This document shows positions 28,630-38,232 of a stretch of DNA of 64,000 nucleotides, piece after piece. Position 1 is the stretch's first letter; every line of letters begins with the position of its first letter. A model generated the notes under the pieces. The model was not told the DNA's origin. It ran no database searches and saw only the letters and a list, made by a program, of their open reading frames with translations. This stretch comes from Nocardioides terrae. GTDB taxonomy: Bacteria; Actinomycetota; Actinomycetes; Propionibacteriales; Nocardioidaceae. The position numbers were made by a program, and so were the translations under genes. The stretch lies in contig NZ_FOLB01000001.1 in assembly GCF_900112345.1 (NCBI RefSeq), positions 434,001 to 498,000 on the forward strand, written 5' to 3'.

Positions 28630-30405
28630 CTACTGCCCCTTCTTCGGCGCCTTGCAGGTGACGTCGTCCTGGGGGATGTAGTGGGTGTGGAACTTCTCGG
28701 TCTTCTCGACCGCCGTCGAGCCCGGCTTGTGGAAGTAGCGCCACACGTCGATGTCGAAGCCGGGCGCACCCGACGTCGCCTCACAGTTGGTGTCGTGGAT
28801 GACCCGCTTCTTGAACGGCGTCTGGTTGTAGCGATCACCCGTCTTGGTGGTGATGTCCCACGTCTTCGTCGACCACATCGACACCGTCACGGAGCCCTGG
28901 CTCGAGGGCGTGGACGGCTTGAACTCGGTGTGGACGAGGATCCCGTACGGCGTGTCGTTGGCGAACTTCAGGTCGACCGAGCCCCAGGCGACCGTCGCCT
29001 CCCGGCCGACGGGATAGCGGCTGATGTAGAGCGAGTGCGGCTTGTGCTCGACGTCCTTGAGCCCGGCGAAGAACATCGCGTTGAAGGTGGTCGTCGCCAT
29101 CTGGGAGACGCCGCCGCCGAGGTCGGAGAAGAAGACGCCGTTCTGGATCGTCCACCCCTCGGTGAAGCCGTTCTCCCGGGTCCGCTCCCCCACCGTGTCG
29201 TTGAGCGAGAAGGTGTCGCCCGGCTCGAGGATCGTGCCGTTGACGAGCTGGGCGGCCCGGCCGATGTTGGTGTTGCGGTACTCCGCGTAGGGGAAGTAGG
29301 TCGTGAAGGTCGAGACCTTCTCCTTGATCTGCCACGCCTGCGCCTGCGCCGTGGAGATCTTCGGGTCGGCGACGGTGGCGTCGACCGCCTGCTGCCGCTG
29401 GCCCTCGGGCTTGGTGACCAGCGCGAGGAACGTGCCGGCGACCTGCTGCGGGTCGAAGCTGACGCCCGGCTTCGCGGGGATGACCTTCGGCTTTCCGTGC
29501 ACCAGCTTGACCGTCGCGTCGACGGGCGCGTCGGCCCGCTCGGCGATGCCGGCACTGACCAGGGCGTCGAGCGCCTTCTGGTCCAGCGTCGGCTGGAGCG
29601 TGCCGTCCTTCGGCTCCAGCTTCAGCGCAGGACCGAACTGGGTCGGGCGCAGCACGACGGGTGAGCTGCCGAACATGAGCGTCACCGGGCCGGACATGGC
29701 CGGGTTGGCGAAGCTGTCGACGGCGCTCCGCACGTCGGCGTCGTCGATGTCGGGCTTGACCTCGTGGAGCTTCAGGTCGAGCGTGCGCCGGTCGCCGGAC
29801 ACCGCCGCGACCAGCCCCGCACGCAGCTCGTCGCCGTCGACCTCGGCGCCCGTGACCGCTGCGGCCGTCCGGACGCCCTCCTTGCCGAGGGTGACGGCCC
29901 CGTCCTTGGCAGCGGTCCCCAGCGACTTGTCCAGGACCGCCTTCGTCTTGTCCAACGCGTCCTGGTCGACCTCGACCACCGGGTCGACCCTGCCGCCGCC
30001 TGTGTAGTGGTTCCAGAGGTCGCGCGGGTCCCAGCTGCGGGCCGCGCCCGCGTCGGCGACGGTCGCGGCGTAGTCGATGCTCACGCCGGCGTCCGCCGGC
30101 TTCACCTGGGTCGAGGCGCCGTTCGCGGTGACCGTGACGGGCCGGTCGACGCGGCCGGCGAGCGCGTCGCGGAGCTTGCGCTGCGCCGCGGCGGGCGTGA
30201 GGTTGCCGATCCTGACGCCCGCGACGGTGGTGCCGTTGGCGATCTTGTCGCCGGCCATCGCGTAGGCCGCGGCCCAGCCGCCCCCGACGAGCACGGCCAG
30301 CACGACGACGACCACGAGCACCACGCCGAACCCGGCGCGCTCGCGCTTCATCTTGACGGCCGGCCGCTCGGCGGTGTCGTCGAAGGCCTCATCCCGCTTG
30401 GTCAC
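28630..30405 (-). CDS. VanW family protein with peptidoglycan-binding repeats
   Basis: A 591-residue membrane-anchored extracellular protein. One N-terminal helix (VVLVVVVVLAVLVGGGWAAAYAM) precedes repeated peptidoglycan-binding_4-like segments and a C-terminal VanW domain (TFSLNDTVGERTRENGF, GGGVSQMATTTFNA). VanW proteins occur near vancomycin-resistance loci, but their biochemical role is not settled. GTG 30405 is chosen; GTG 30432 is possible. Confidence 0.88.
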   Translation of the reverse strand: MTKRDEAFDDTAERPAVKMKRERAGFGVVLVVVVVLAVLVGGGWAAAYAMAGDKIANGTTVAGVRIGNLTPAAAQRKLRDALAGRVDRPVTVTANGASTQVKPADAGVSIDYAATVADAGAARSWDPRDLWNHYTGGGRVDPVVEVDQDALDKTKAVLDKSLGTAAKDGAVTLGKEGVRTAAAVTGAEVDGDELRAGLVAAVSGDRRTLDLKLHEVKPDIDDADVRSAVDSFANPAMSGPVTLMFGSSPVVLRPTQFGPALKLEPKDGTLQPTLDQKALDALVSAGIAERADAPVDATVKLVHGKPKVIPAKPGVSFDPQQVAGTFLALVTKPEGQRQQAVDATVADPKISTAQAQAWQIKEKVSTFTTYFPYAEYRNTNIGRAAQLVNGTILEPGDTFSLNDTVGERTRENGFTEGWTIQNGVFFSDLGGGVSQMATTTFNAMFFAGLKDVEHKPHSLYISRYPVGREATVAWGSVDLKFANDTPYGILVHTEFKPSTPSSQGSVTVSMWSTKTWDITTKTGDRYNQTPFKKRVIHDTNCEATSGAPGFDIDVWRYFHKPGSTAVEKTEKFHTHYIPQDDVTCKAPKKGQ

Positions 30406-30415
30406 GCCCGCGAGC

Positions 30416-30781
30416 CTAGGCGGTTCCGCCACGGTTGCCGGGGAGCGGCGTGCGTGGCGGGATCGTCGCGATGCCGACGACGAGGAGCACCAGCCCGAGC
30501 CCGAGGAAGGTGTAGCCGGGCGGGTCGGACCCGATCACGAAGTCGCCCTCGGGCCGGGCGAGGAGGAAGTACGCCGCCATGGCGGCCCAGCCGGCGGCGT
30601 ACGCGAGGCGGAGCAGACCGGCCGGCACGGCCAGCGCGGTGGTCAGCGACGCGGCCGCGCCGAGCGCGAGCGCCCACCAGCGGCCGTGGGTCCAGACCGC
30701 GGCCAGGCCGACAGCCGCCCCGAGCAGGAGCAGCCCGAGCGCGACGGCGGGTCTCGACAGGCTCGACCGCCGAAGGATCAC
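30416..30781 (-). CDS. Four-helix membrane protein (DUF6113-like)
   Basis: A 121-residue hydrophobic protein with about four membrane helices. Its GTG overlaps the mshB stop (GTGA at 30781-30778), so it is co-translated with mshB. It may belong to the small DUF6113 group found after mshB in other actinobacteria. Function unknown. Confidence 0.65.
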   Translation of the reverse strand: MILRRSSLSRPAVALGLLLLGAAVGLAAVWTHGRWWALALGAAASLTTALAVPAGLLRLAYAAGWAAMAAYFLLARPEGDFVIGSDPPGYTFLGLGLVLLVVGIATIPPRTPLPGNRGGTA

Positions 30782-31707
30782 AGCCCGGCGAAGAGGTCGG
30801 TCTCGAAGCCGTCCTCGCCGACCGGGCCCAGCTTCCCCTTGGCGATCCGGTAGAACTCCAGGCCCCAGACCTGGTTGCCGAGGTTGTTGGAGAGCGCGAA
30901 GAACGGGCCGTCGGTCGCGATCTGGGTGGCGTGGGCGCGCATGGCGGCGAGCTTGGCCTCGACGTGGTCGTTCGCGTCGACCAGGGCGGCGATGTCCTCG
31001 TCGGGCGTCGTCATCGGCAGCGGGCCCTCGGGGTCGATGCCGTCGAAGGTCGTCTGCTGCCCCGCGTCGCGCAGCCGGCGCAGTCCCTCCCGCATCCGGC
31101 TCTCCGACATCGCGCTCCAGTAGATCTTGGCGATGTCCCACGGCTCGCCGAGGTCCTTGCGGTAGGACGGCACGGCGGCCAGCTGGGCGGCATACATCGC
31201 CACCCGGTGGGCCTGGATGTGGTCGGGGTGGCCGTAGTTGCCGAACTGGTCGTAGGTCACCATCACCTGCGGGCGAACCTCGCGGATGATCGGCACCAGG
31301 TGGTCGGCCGCCTCGGTGAGGTCGGCGTACCAGAAGGCGTTGCCGTGGCCGGTGCCGTCCTCGGGCGGGTCGGCCGGGATCGCGTAGCCGTCCTCGTGCC
31401 ACTTCATGCCGGAGTCGCGGTAGGTGCCGAAGCCCCCGAGGTAGCGGTGGTCGGCGATCCCGAGCTCCTTCATCGCGGCCTCGAGCTCGCCGCGGCGGTG
31501 CTCGCCGAGCCCGTCCTCCTTGTCGGCGGCGAGGTGCCCGAGCTCGGGCACCAGGATCTCGCCCATCTCGCCGGCGGTGCAGGTGACGAGCGTGACGCCG
31601 CGACCCTCGGCGGCGTACTTCGCCATCGTGGCGCCGTTCTGGATCGTCTCGTCGTCGGGGTGGGCGTGGACCAGGAGGAGGCGCTCGGTCGGGTCTGAGG
31701 CAGGCAC
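30778..31707 (-). CDS. mshB: Mycothiol deacetylase MshB
   Basis: A 309-residue zinc LmbE-type deacetylase that removes acetate from GlcNAc-inositol in mycothiol synthesis. The AHPDDE motif ([16 protein letters not shown]) near residue 15 gives zinc ligands and the catalytic Asp; another ligand is in [10 protein letters not shown]. The GTG start fits. It places the organism among mycothiol-producing actinobacteria. Confidence 0.93.
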   Translation of the reverse strand: MPASDPTERLLLVHAHPDDETIQNGATMAKYAAEGRGVTLVTCTAGEMGEILVPELGHLAADKEDGLGEHRRGELEAAMKELGIADHRYLGGFGTYRDSGMKWHEDGYAIPADPPEDGTGHGNAFWYADLTEAADHLVPIIREVRPQVMVTYDQFGNYGHPDHIQAHRVAMYAAQLAAVPSYRKDLGEPWDIAKIYWSAMSESRMREGLRRLRDAGQQTTFDGIDPEGPLPMTTPDEDIAALVDANDHVEAKLAAMRAHATQIATDGPFFALSNNLGNQVWGLEFYRIAKGKLGPVGEDGFETDLFAGL

Positions 31708-31716
31708 GCGCCCAGC

Positions 31717-32406
31717 CTACTGAGGTGGCCTCTTCACCTGCCGGGGCCCGGCCGGCAGGTCCAGCGGCTCGGGCGCCGGCGTGGTGGCGTCGAGGTCCAG
31801 CCAGCCGTCGTACTCGTCGATGAGCATCTCCAGGACGAGCTCGGGCGCGTCGCTCAGGACCGCCCACGGGTGGTCCTCGTCGTCGTCCTCGCCGTGCAGG
31901 CGCTCGCGCACGATCTCGGCGTCCCAGCCGTCCGCGCGCAGCCGCGTGGCGACCGCCACGGCGTCGTCCTCGTCGAACAGGATGGCGCGGAGCCGCCGGC
32001 CGAGCTCGGCCAGGAGCGCGTCGACCTCGGGCAGGAAGGGGCGGTCGGCGTCGAGCCAGCCCGGGCCGTCGAGGTCGTCGAGCTCGTCGATGCCCAGCCA
32101 CCTGACGGTGTCGTGCGAGGGGTCGCGCTCGACCGGCTCGGGCTCGCCCTCGACGATCCGCGCGGTGGCGACCCGCAGCACCAGGCTGTCGCTGACGGGG
32201 ACGGTCGCGGTCAGCCAGCCGGTCACCTCGACGGTGCAGCCGAGCTCCTCGGCGATCTCGCGGACGAGGGCATCCTCGGGCGACTCCCCCGGCTCGACCT
32301 TGCCGCCGGGGAACTCCCACCCGCCGGCGAGCCGGGGCGGCGCCGTGCGCCGGGCGGCGAGCACCTTGCCGGCCCGGACGATGGCGGCTCCGACCACGAT
32401 GTCCAT
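31717..32406 (-). CDS. Nudix hydrolase (MutT-like) with C-terminal extension
   Basis: A 229-residue protein. The first 130 residues are a MutT-type Nudix domain with an intact Nudix box beginning GGKVEPGESPEDALVREI near residue 36. MutT enzymes hydrolyse oxidised dGTP. The last 100 residues are acidic and unlike usual MutT; they may be a fused small domain. The ATG is divergent from the next gene. Confidence 0.87.
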   Translation of the reverse strand: MDIVVGAAIVRAGKVLAARRTAPPRLAGGWEFPGGKVEPGESPEDALVREIAEELGCTVEVTGWLTATVPVSDSLVLRVATARIVEGEPEPVERDPSHDTVRWLGIDELDDLDGPGWLDADRPFLPEVDALLAELGRRLRAILFDEDDAVAVATRLRADGWDAEIVRERLHGEDDDEDHPWAVLSDAPELVLEMLIDEYDGWLDLDATTPAPEPLDLPAGPRQVKRPPQ

Positions 32407-32451
32407 GGGTGGTGAGGGTAACCGCTGGGTCGCCACGGTTAGATCGGAGTC

Positions 32452-33444
32452 GTGACCCTCCAGCTCACCCGGACCGAGGAGAACGCGGCCGAGATCGACG
32501 CGCTGACGCAGGCGCTGGCGTCGTACGGCGGCGGACGCGTCGGGCTGGCGCCGCTGCTCGCCGACCTGCCGCAGCGGATGCACCGCAGCTTCGCGCCCGG
32601 CCGGGCCGTCTCCCGCGCCCTGGCCTGGGAGCCGGCCGACGACCTGGACCCGCTGTGGTGGCCGCAGGGCGTCACCAACTCCTACCGCACCCAGGTGACC
32701 CGCGAGATGCTCATGGTGTCGTGGTACTCCAAGGCCGGGGAGGGCGCGCGGATCTCGGTGATCGACCTGGCCACCCAGCGCTACCGGCACGTGCTGCTGG
32801 TGACGCCGACCGCGTCCGGCGGCGTGAAGCCGGTCCGGGCCCACGCCGGCGGGATCGTCTGGCAGGGGCCGTTCCTCCACGTGGCCGCGACCGCCCGCGG
32901 GGTGCTGACCTTCCGGCTCGACGACCTCATGCTCGACCCGTCGGAGAAGCACGGCTACCGCTACCTGCTGCCGGTCCGCTACTCCTACCGCGCCGATGCG
33001 CTGGAGGGCGTCGAGGGACTGCGCTACTCCTTCCTGTCGGTGGACCGGTCCGAGCGCGAGCCGGCGCTCGTCGTCGGGGAGTACGGCTCGACGAAGCAGA
33101 CCCAGCGACTCGCGCACTTCGGCCTCGACTCGGTGTCGGGCGTGCTGGCCGCGGGACCCGACGGCGTCACCCGGCCGCTCCGCATCGACGAGTCGGGGCA
33201 GGCGCAGATGCAGGGCGCGTCGGTGGTCGAGGGGCGCTACTTCGTCACCGTGTCGCACGGTCCCTGGGGGCTCGGCTCGGTGCTGAGCGGGCTGCCGGGG
33301 TCGTTCCGACGGCACCGCTGGGCCACGCCGATGGGCCCGGAGGACCTCTGCTACCACCCGCCGTCGGGGTCGCTGTGGTCGGTCAGCGAGCACCCCGGGC
33401 GGCGGTGGGTGTTCGCGATGGAGCGGTCCTACTTCTCGGTCTAG
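32452..33444 (+). CDS. Conserved hypothetical protein, beta-rich
   Basis: A 330-residue soluble protein with many short Trp/Tyr/Gly beta-type segments (IVWQGPFLHVAAT, GLRYSFLSVDRS, YFVTVSHGPWGLGS), suggesting a beta-propeller-like fold. No signal peptide or catalytic motif is recognised. TTAGAT at 32439-32444 lies 7 nt before the GTG, indicating a leaderless transcript. Its end overlaps the convergent thioesterase gene by 4 nt. Confidence 0.65.
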   Translation: MTLQLTRTEENAAEIDALTQALASYGGGRVGLAPLLADLPQRMHRSFAPGRAVSRALAWEPADDLDPLWWPQGVTNSYRTQVTREMLMVSWYSKAGEGARISVIDLATQRYRHVLLVTPTASGGVKPVRAHAGGIVWQGPFLHVAATARGVLTFRLDDLMLDPSEKHGYRYLLPVRYSYRADALEGVEGLRYSFLSVDRSEREPALVVGEYGSTKQTQRLAHFGLDSVSGVLAAGPDGVTRPLRIDESGQAQMQGASVVEGRYFVTVSHGPWGLGSVLSGLPGSFRRHRWATPMGPEDLCYHPPSGSLWSVSEHPGRRWVFAMERSYFSV

Positions 33445-34265
33445 CTTCTCGGGAGGCGGGCGAGCTGGCGGCTCTGCGCGACGAGGCGGCCGGCGGAGTC
33501 CCAGACCTCGCAGTCCTCCTCGAACATCCCGCCGGCGACGTTGCGGGTCGCGTGGCGCACCTTGAGCCAGCCCTCGGCCGGTCGGGCCCGGACGTGGGCG
33601 GTGAGCTCGAGGGTCGGCGCCCAGCCGGGGCGGCCGAGGTCGAAGGTCACCGGTGGGAGGAGGTCGACGATCGTGAGCAGGCTGATCGGGTCGGGCTCGC
33701 GGCCGTGCTTGAGCCGGAACCATGCGCTGATGACGCCCCGGCCCGACGGCTCGCCCACGGCCCAGCCGATGTGGTCGGGGTGGAAGAGCATGTCGAAGCG
33801 CTCCATCATCGGCGCGAGCCGCTTGACGTCGTCGGGCGCCATCGAGTTGGGCACGCAGCGGTCGCGCGGAGGCAGGTCGGGCTCCTCGGCGGTGGTCTCG
33901 ACGCCGTCGGGGAGCGCGCTCAGGTCGCCGTACGTCGCCAGGGCGGTGAGCCGCGACTGCTCGCTCTGCCACAGCTCGGCCGCGACGGTGGCGACCGAGC
34001 CGCCGTCGCGCTTGACGGTCGTCGTGATGCGCGCCGGTCCCGGCGTGCTGGCGCTGAGGTAGTAGGCCGTGACGCTGATCGGGTCCGGCTTGCCGGGCAC
34101 CGTGGCCCGGACCGCGTTGCCCATCGTGGAGAGCAGGTAGCCGCCGTTGACGCCGCCGCCGACCACCCAACCGGCGTCGAGGCGGGCGTCGAAGGTCCTG
34201 GCCGTCGGATCGCCCGTGGGCACTTCCGTCACGGCGATGTGGTCGTCGTACTCGCTGGTAGCCAC
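33441..34265 (-). CDS. TesB-like acyl-CoA thioesterase family protein
   Basis: A 274-residue double-hotdog protein. The N-terminal VVGGGVNGGYLLSTMGNAV and the C-terminal LLTIVDLLPPVTFDLGRPGW segments are typical of actinobacterial TesB-like or acyl-CoA thioesterase family proteins. GTG 34265 is taken over GTG 34286, though neither has a strong ribosome site. Substrate unknown. Confidence 0.8.
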   Translation of the reverse strand: MATSEYDDHIAVTEVPTGDPTARTFDARLDAGWVVGGGVNGGYLLSTMGNAVRATVPGKPDPISVTAYYLSASTPGPARITTTVKRDGGSVATVAAELWQSEQSRLTALATYGDLSALPDGVETTAEEPDLPPRDRCVPNSMAPDDVKRLAPMMERFDMLFHPDHIGWAVGEPSGRGVISAWFRLKHGREPDPISLLTIVDLLPPVTFDLGRPGWAPTLELTAHVRARPAEGWLKVRHATRNVAGGMFEEDCEVWDSAGRLVAQSRQLARLPRS

Positions 34266-34308
34266 GAATCGCAACCTATCGGTCACCGCGGTGCGGGATG
34301 CTGTGGGT

Positions 34309-34668
34309 ATGCATGGACGACGGCCCCGCTCCGTCTACGACGCCGGCCAGGAGCCCGACCCGCGCTTCAGCCTCGCGAACGAGCGCACCTTCCTCGCCTG
34401 GATCCGCACCTCGCTGGCCATCGTGGCGGGCGCCGTCGCGCTGCACTCGCTCGAGGTCCCCGACACCGTGTGGGTGCGGAAGGTCCTGGTCGCCGCGCTG
34501 CTCGCGGTCGCGTGCCTGGTCGCGGTGACCGCCTCGACCCGGTGGGCGCGGACGGAGCGGGCGATGCGGCTGCGAGAGCCGCTGCCCGGCTTCGGGCTGG
34601 TCGGCGCCTTCTCGGGCGCGATCGTGGTGGTCGCCGTTTTGCTCGCGGTGGCGTTCGTGGTGATGTGA
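34309..34668 (+). CDS. DUF202 family membrane protein
   Basis: A 119-residue protein with the DUF202 signature ANERTFLAWIRTSLA near residue 25 and three membrane helices. DUF202 proteins (YidH-like) have no firm function. Its stop is directly followed by the GTG of the HEAT-type gene. Confidence 0.87.
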   Translation: MHGRRPRSVYDAGQEPDPRFSLANERTFLAWIRTSLAIVAGAVALHSLEVPDTVWVRKVLVAALLAVACLVAVTASTRWARTERAMRLREPLPGFGLVGAFSGAIVVVAVLLAVAFVVM

Positions 34669-35241
34669 GTGGCGGCCGAGGAACGGGGCCGCGCTGACTT
34701 CGTGCGTGTCGTCGCGATGCTCGACGACCCGGACCCGATCGTCCGCGCGGGCGGCGTCATGGAGCTGCCGGAGCTCGTCGCCGATCCGCCGTCCGACCTG
34801 GTCGCCAGGGTGGTCCTCCTGAGCGACGACGCCGATGACGAGGTGCGTGACGCCGCCTGCTTCGTGCTCGGCACGCAGTGGGACCAGCGGGACTCCCCCG
34901 CGCTCCGCAAGCTCGTCCTCGGGCACCTCGAGGGCTGGGCGGACGACGGCGCGCCGGACGCACTGGCGGAGGCCGTACGCCGCCTCACCGATCCCGCCGG
35001 CCCCGGCGACGACCTGTTCGCGGGCGTCGCCGAGCTCCACCGGCGCCGGAGCCGCGACGAGGACGAGAGCGACGTGATCGGCTGGTGGCGTCTGATGGAC
35101 AGGATGCTGGACCTCGCCCCGCACCGTGGCCACGAGTTCCTGGACGGCACCGACCGTCACCTCGAGGGCGACCCGGCGGCCGGGCGGTGGCTTCGCGAGC
35201 AGTCGGCTCTGGCGTCGTTAGTGGCGGCGACGGAGGCTTGA
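34669..35241 (+). CDS. HEAT-repeat-like protein
   Basis: A 190-residue acidic, alpha-helical protein with repeats of the form DPDPIVRAGGVMEL and DADDEVRDAACFVLG, typical of HEAT/armadillo-like repeats that bind other proteins. GTG starts with no gap after the DUF202 stop. Partner unknown. Confidence 0.65.
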   Translation: MAAEERGRADFVRVVAMLDDPDPIVRAGGVMELPELVADPPSDLVARVVLLSDDADDEVRDAACFVLGTQWDQRDSPALRKLVLGHLEGWADDGAPDALAEAVRRLTDPAGPGDDLFAGVAELHRRRSRDEDESDVIGWWRLMDRMLDLAPHRGHEFLDGTDRHLEGDPAAGRWLREQSALASLVAATEA

Positions 35242-35321
35242 GTCGACGCGGGTCGCTGCCTCTGAACAGCCCTCTGACCTGCAGCAACAGGACTGTCGGT
35301 GGCCTCTGGTGTGATGGTGGT

Positions 35322-36659
35322 ATGTCGATCTCGGTGCTCGCCTCCCCTCCGGGGGAGCCTGGTGACTCGTCGCTGGATGCCAGCGGCGACGTCTTGGCGG
35401 CGCTGCGGGCATCGAGGCAGCGCGAGGCCGCCGAGCAGGTCCTCCAGGCCCGGCTGGCGTTGGACTACTGCGCGTTCAACTCCCCGGACTCGCGCCATCC
35501 GGCCGCGACGGTGCCGGGCACCGAGGGTGAGCTGGCCCTGGCCGGGGAGGGCGCGCCCGGGGTGGCGGAGTTCGCGGTGGTGGAGTTCGGTGCCGCGGCC
35601 GGGATGTCGACCGACGCCGCGCGTCTCCACCTCGGCCGGGTCCTCGAGCTCGGCCACCGGCTGCGCCAGACCTGGCGCCGGGTCCGGGCCGGGCAGGTGC
35701 CGGTGTGGCGGGCGCTGCGGATCGCCGACCTCACCCAGTGCCTGCCGCCCGAGGGCGCGGCCTGGGTCGACACCCAGGTCGCACCGGTGGCCGGGCGGGT
35801 CGGGCCACGTGTGCTGGAGCGGCTGGTCGAGGAGGCGATCGTCCGGTTCGACCCCGAGACCGCCGCCCGCACCGCGCTGGAGGCCCTGGAGACCCGGCAC
35901 GCCACGGTGACGGTCGAGCAGCACCTGTCCGACCTCGGTGCGGCGGCGTTGTCGACCGGCCGGGTCGATGCGGTCCTCGACGTGGCCGACGCGCTCGACC
36001 TCGACACGATCCTCGCCGAGCTGGCCGCCGAGCTGGCCGCGGCCGGTGACACCGACCCCCTCGACGTACGCCGGGCCAAGGCGCTCGGCCTGCTCGCGCG
36101 CGGTGAGGCCGTCGACCTGCCCCACGGCGTGACACCGCGGCGCCGGCGGGCGGTGGTGCTCCACGTCCACCTGGCCGAGGCCGCGCTGCGCGGCTACGGC
36201 GACGGGATCGGCGAGCTCACCACCGACACCGGGCACCGGCTCGGTCTCGTTACCGTCGAGCAGGTCCAGGAGTGGTGCGGCACCACCGGTGCGACGGTCA
36301 CCGTGAAGCCCGTGCTCGACCTCGCCGAGACCCTCACCTCGACCGGCTACCAGCCCTCGACCCGGCTGCGGGACCAGGTCGTCGCCGCCCATGTCGGGTG
36401 CGCCTTCCCCCACTGCCACCGCCCGGCCGACAACCTCGACCTCGACCACATCGTCGAGCACGCCCAGGGCGGCCCGACAACCAGCGACAACCTTGCCCCG
36501 CTGTGTCGAAGACACCACCGCGCCAAGACCTTCGGCCACTGGACCTACCTCAGGCTCGGACCGGCCGAATACCTCTGGACCAGTCCCCACGGCTACCAGT
36601 GGGTCAAGGACACCGACGGAACCCGAGACGTCTCCCCCGACCTCCGCAACACGGGGTGA
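35322..36659 (+). CDS. DUF222/13E12-family HNH endonuclease-like protein
   Basis: A 445-residue protein with an N-terminal helical DUF222 region and a C-terminal HNH motif (CAFPHCHRP, LDHIVEH, LCRRHHRAKT). These 13E12-type proteins occur in many copies in actinobacterial genomes and are suspected selfish or repair nucleases; the role is unproven. The zinc and metal residues appear intact. No flanking repeats were seen. Confidence 0.85.
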   Translation: MSISVLASPPGEPGDSSLDASGDVLAALRASRQREAAEQVLQARLALDYCAFNSPDSRHPAATVPGTEGELALAGEGAPGVAEFAVVEFGAAAGMSTDAARLHLGRVLELGHRLRQTWRRVRAGQVPVWRALRIADLTQCLPPEGAAWVDTQVAPVAGRVGPRVLERLVEEAIVRFDPETAARTALEALETRHATVTVEQHLSDLGAAALSTGRVDAVLDVADALDLDTILAELAAELAAAGDTDPLDVRRAKALGLLARGEAVDLPHGVTPRRRRAVVLHVHLAEAALRGYGDGIGELTTDTGHRLGLVTVEQVQEWCGTTGATVTVKPVLDLAETLTSTGYQPSTRLRDQVVAAHVGCAFPHCHRPADNLDLDHIVEHAQGGPTTSDNLAPLCRRHHRAKTFGHWTYLRLGPAEYLWTSPHGYQWVKDTDGTRDVSPDLRNTG

Positions 36660-36705
36660 GCTCTTGCGGAAGCGGGTGCCCGCGGCGTTCCGTATGGTCG
36701 GTTCC

Positions 36706-38232
36706 ATGACCGACGTGTCACAGCCGCCGCGGAACCTGCAGCCGCCGCCCGGGCTCGTGGAGGCGTTCCGCGCCTACGAGGCCGCGCTGATGGCCGACGA
36801 CCGCGCGACCCTCGACCGGCTGTTCGCACCCGGTGAGACGACGCTGCGCGGCGACGCGGCCGGGCTGCTCGTCGGGCACGACGCGATCGGCGCCGCCGCC
36901 AGCGGCGGCGAGCAGAGCACGGCGCAGCAGCGCCGGCTCGTGCAGACCCACGTCCAGACCATCGACGACGATCACGCCCTCGTCGTCGCGGTCACCGAGC
37001 CGGCCACGGGCGGGCGCGGCCAGCAGACCCAGCTCTGGGCGCGCGTCGCGCACGAGTGGCGGATCACCGCCGCCCACATCTCCGTTCCCGCGCCGGCGCT
37101 GGACAGGAGCGTGTGGCGGATCGTGGGCGACCCGCTCGTCCCGAGCACCGACCCCGACGGCACGCTGTCCGGCGAGACCGTCGCCGTCAAGGACCTCTAC
37201 GCCGTCGCGGGCCAGCGCATCGGCGCCGGCACCCCGGAGTGGCTCCAGCACGCAGCGCCGGAGGCGGAGCACGCGGACGCCGTACGTCTGCTGCTCGACG
37301 CTGGCGCCGAGATCCGCGGGATCGCGCGGACCGTCGAGCTCGCCTACGGCCTGACCGGCGCCAACGCGCACTACGGCACGCCGCCCAACCCGCGCGCTCC
37401 GCACCGGCTGCCGGGCGGATCGAGCAGCGGCTCGGCCAGCGCCGTCAGCCTCGGCCACGCGAGCATCGGCCTCGGCACCGACACCGCCGGGTCCATCCGC
37501 GTGCCGGCCGCCTACCAGGGCCTCTTCGGGATCCGTACGACGACCGGTGCCGTCCCGACGGGAGGCGTGCTCCCGCTGGCGCCCGGCTACGACGCCGTGG
37601 GCTGGCTGACCCGCTCCGCCTTCCTGCTGCGTGCGGTCGGGGACGTGCTCCTCCCCGATCAGGCCACCGGCGGCGACGAGACGCTGGTGGTCGTGCCCGA
37701 GCTGCTCGGGCTGGCGGCACCCGATGTCGCCGAGGCGATCCGCGCGTGGATCCCCGAGGGCGCCCGCGAGGAGCACTGGCCGCTCCACCGGCTCGACGAC
37801 TGGGTCACGGCGCTCGCGACGGACCAGGGCGCGCGGGCCTGGCAGGTGCACGGCGAGTGGCTCGCACCACGCATGGACACGCTCGGAGCCGACGTACGCC
37901 AGCGGTTCGAGAACGCCTCCCGGATCACCCCGGAGCAGGCGGAGGCCGCCCGCACGACGGCCGCCGATGCCGGCCGGATGGTCCGCGACCTCGTCGGTGA
38001 CCGGATCGTCGTCTTGCCGAGCGCACCCACGGTCGCGCCGCACCCCGGCGAGCACGTCCGCGGCACGACCCGCCGGCTCACCTCGCTCGCCACCCTCGGC
38101 GGGCTGCCCGCCGTCAGCCTCCCCCTGCGGACGGCGCGGGGCCTGCCCACGGCCGTGTGCCTCGTCGCCGCGCCCGGCCGTGACCGCGATCTGCTCGATC
38201 TGGCGACACGACTGAGCGAGGTGAACGCATGA
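36706..38232 (+). CDS. AtzH-like domain fused to amidase
   Basis: A 508-residue fusion. Residues 1-130 resemble the AtzH/SnoaL-like fold. Residues about 150-508 are an amidase-signature hydrolase with catalytic Lys in VAVKDLYAVAG and Ser residues in GGSSSGSASA and GTDTAGSIRVPA. Related AtzE/AtzH proteins act on carboxybiuret-type amides. TATGGT at 36693-36698 lies 7 nt before the ATG. It overlaps guanine deaminase (ATGA), suggesting use of purine-derived nitrogen. Confidence 0.83.
   Translation: MTDVSQPPRNLQPPPGLVEAFRAYEAALMADDRATLDRLFAPGETTLRGDAAGLLVGHDAIGAAASGGEQSTAQQRRLVQTHVQTIDDDHALVVAVTEPATGGRGQQTQLWARVAHEWRITAAHISVPAPALDRSVWRIVGDPLVPSTDPDGTLSGETVAVKDLYAVAGQRIGAGTPEWLQHAAPEAEHADAVRLLLDAGAEIRGIARTVELAYGLTGANAHYGTPPNPRAPHRLPGGSSSGSASAVSLGHASIGLGTDTAGSIRVPAAYQGLFGIRTTTGAVPTGGVLPLAPGYDAVGWLTRSAFLLRAVGDVLLPDQATGGDETLVVVPELLGLAAPDVAEAIRAWIPEGAREEHWPLHRLDDWVTALATDQGARAWQVHGEWLAPRMDTLGADVRQRFENASRITPEQAEAARTTAADAGRMVRDLVGDRIVVLPSAPTVAPHPGEHVRGTTRRLTSLATLGGLPAVSLPLRTARGLPTAVCLVAAPGRDRDLLDLATRLSEVNA

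Noticed and set aside
35322..36659. DUF222/HNH gene as a mobile element
   Set aside because: No inverted or direct flanking repeats or transposase features; treated as an ordinary gene of a multicopy family.
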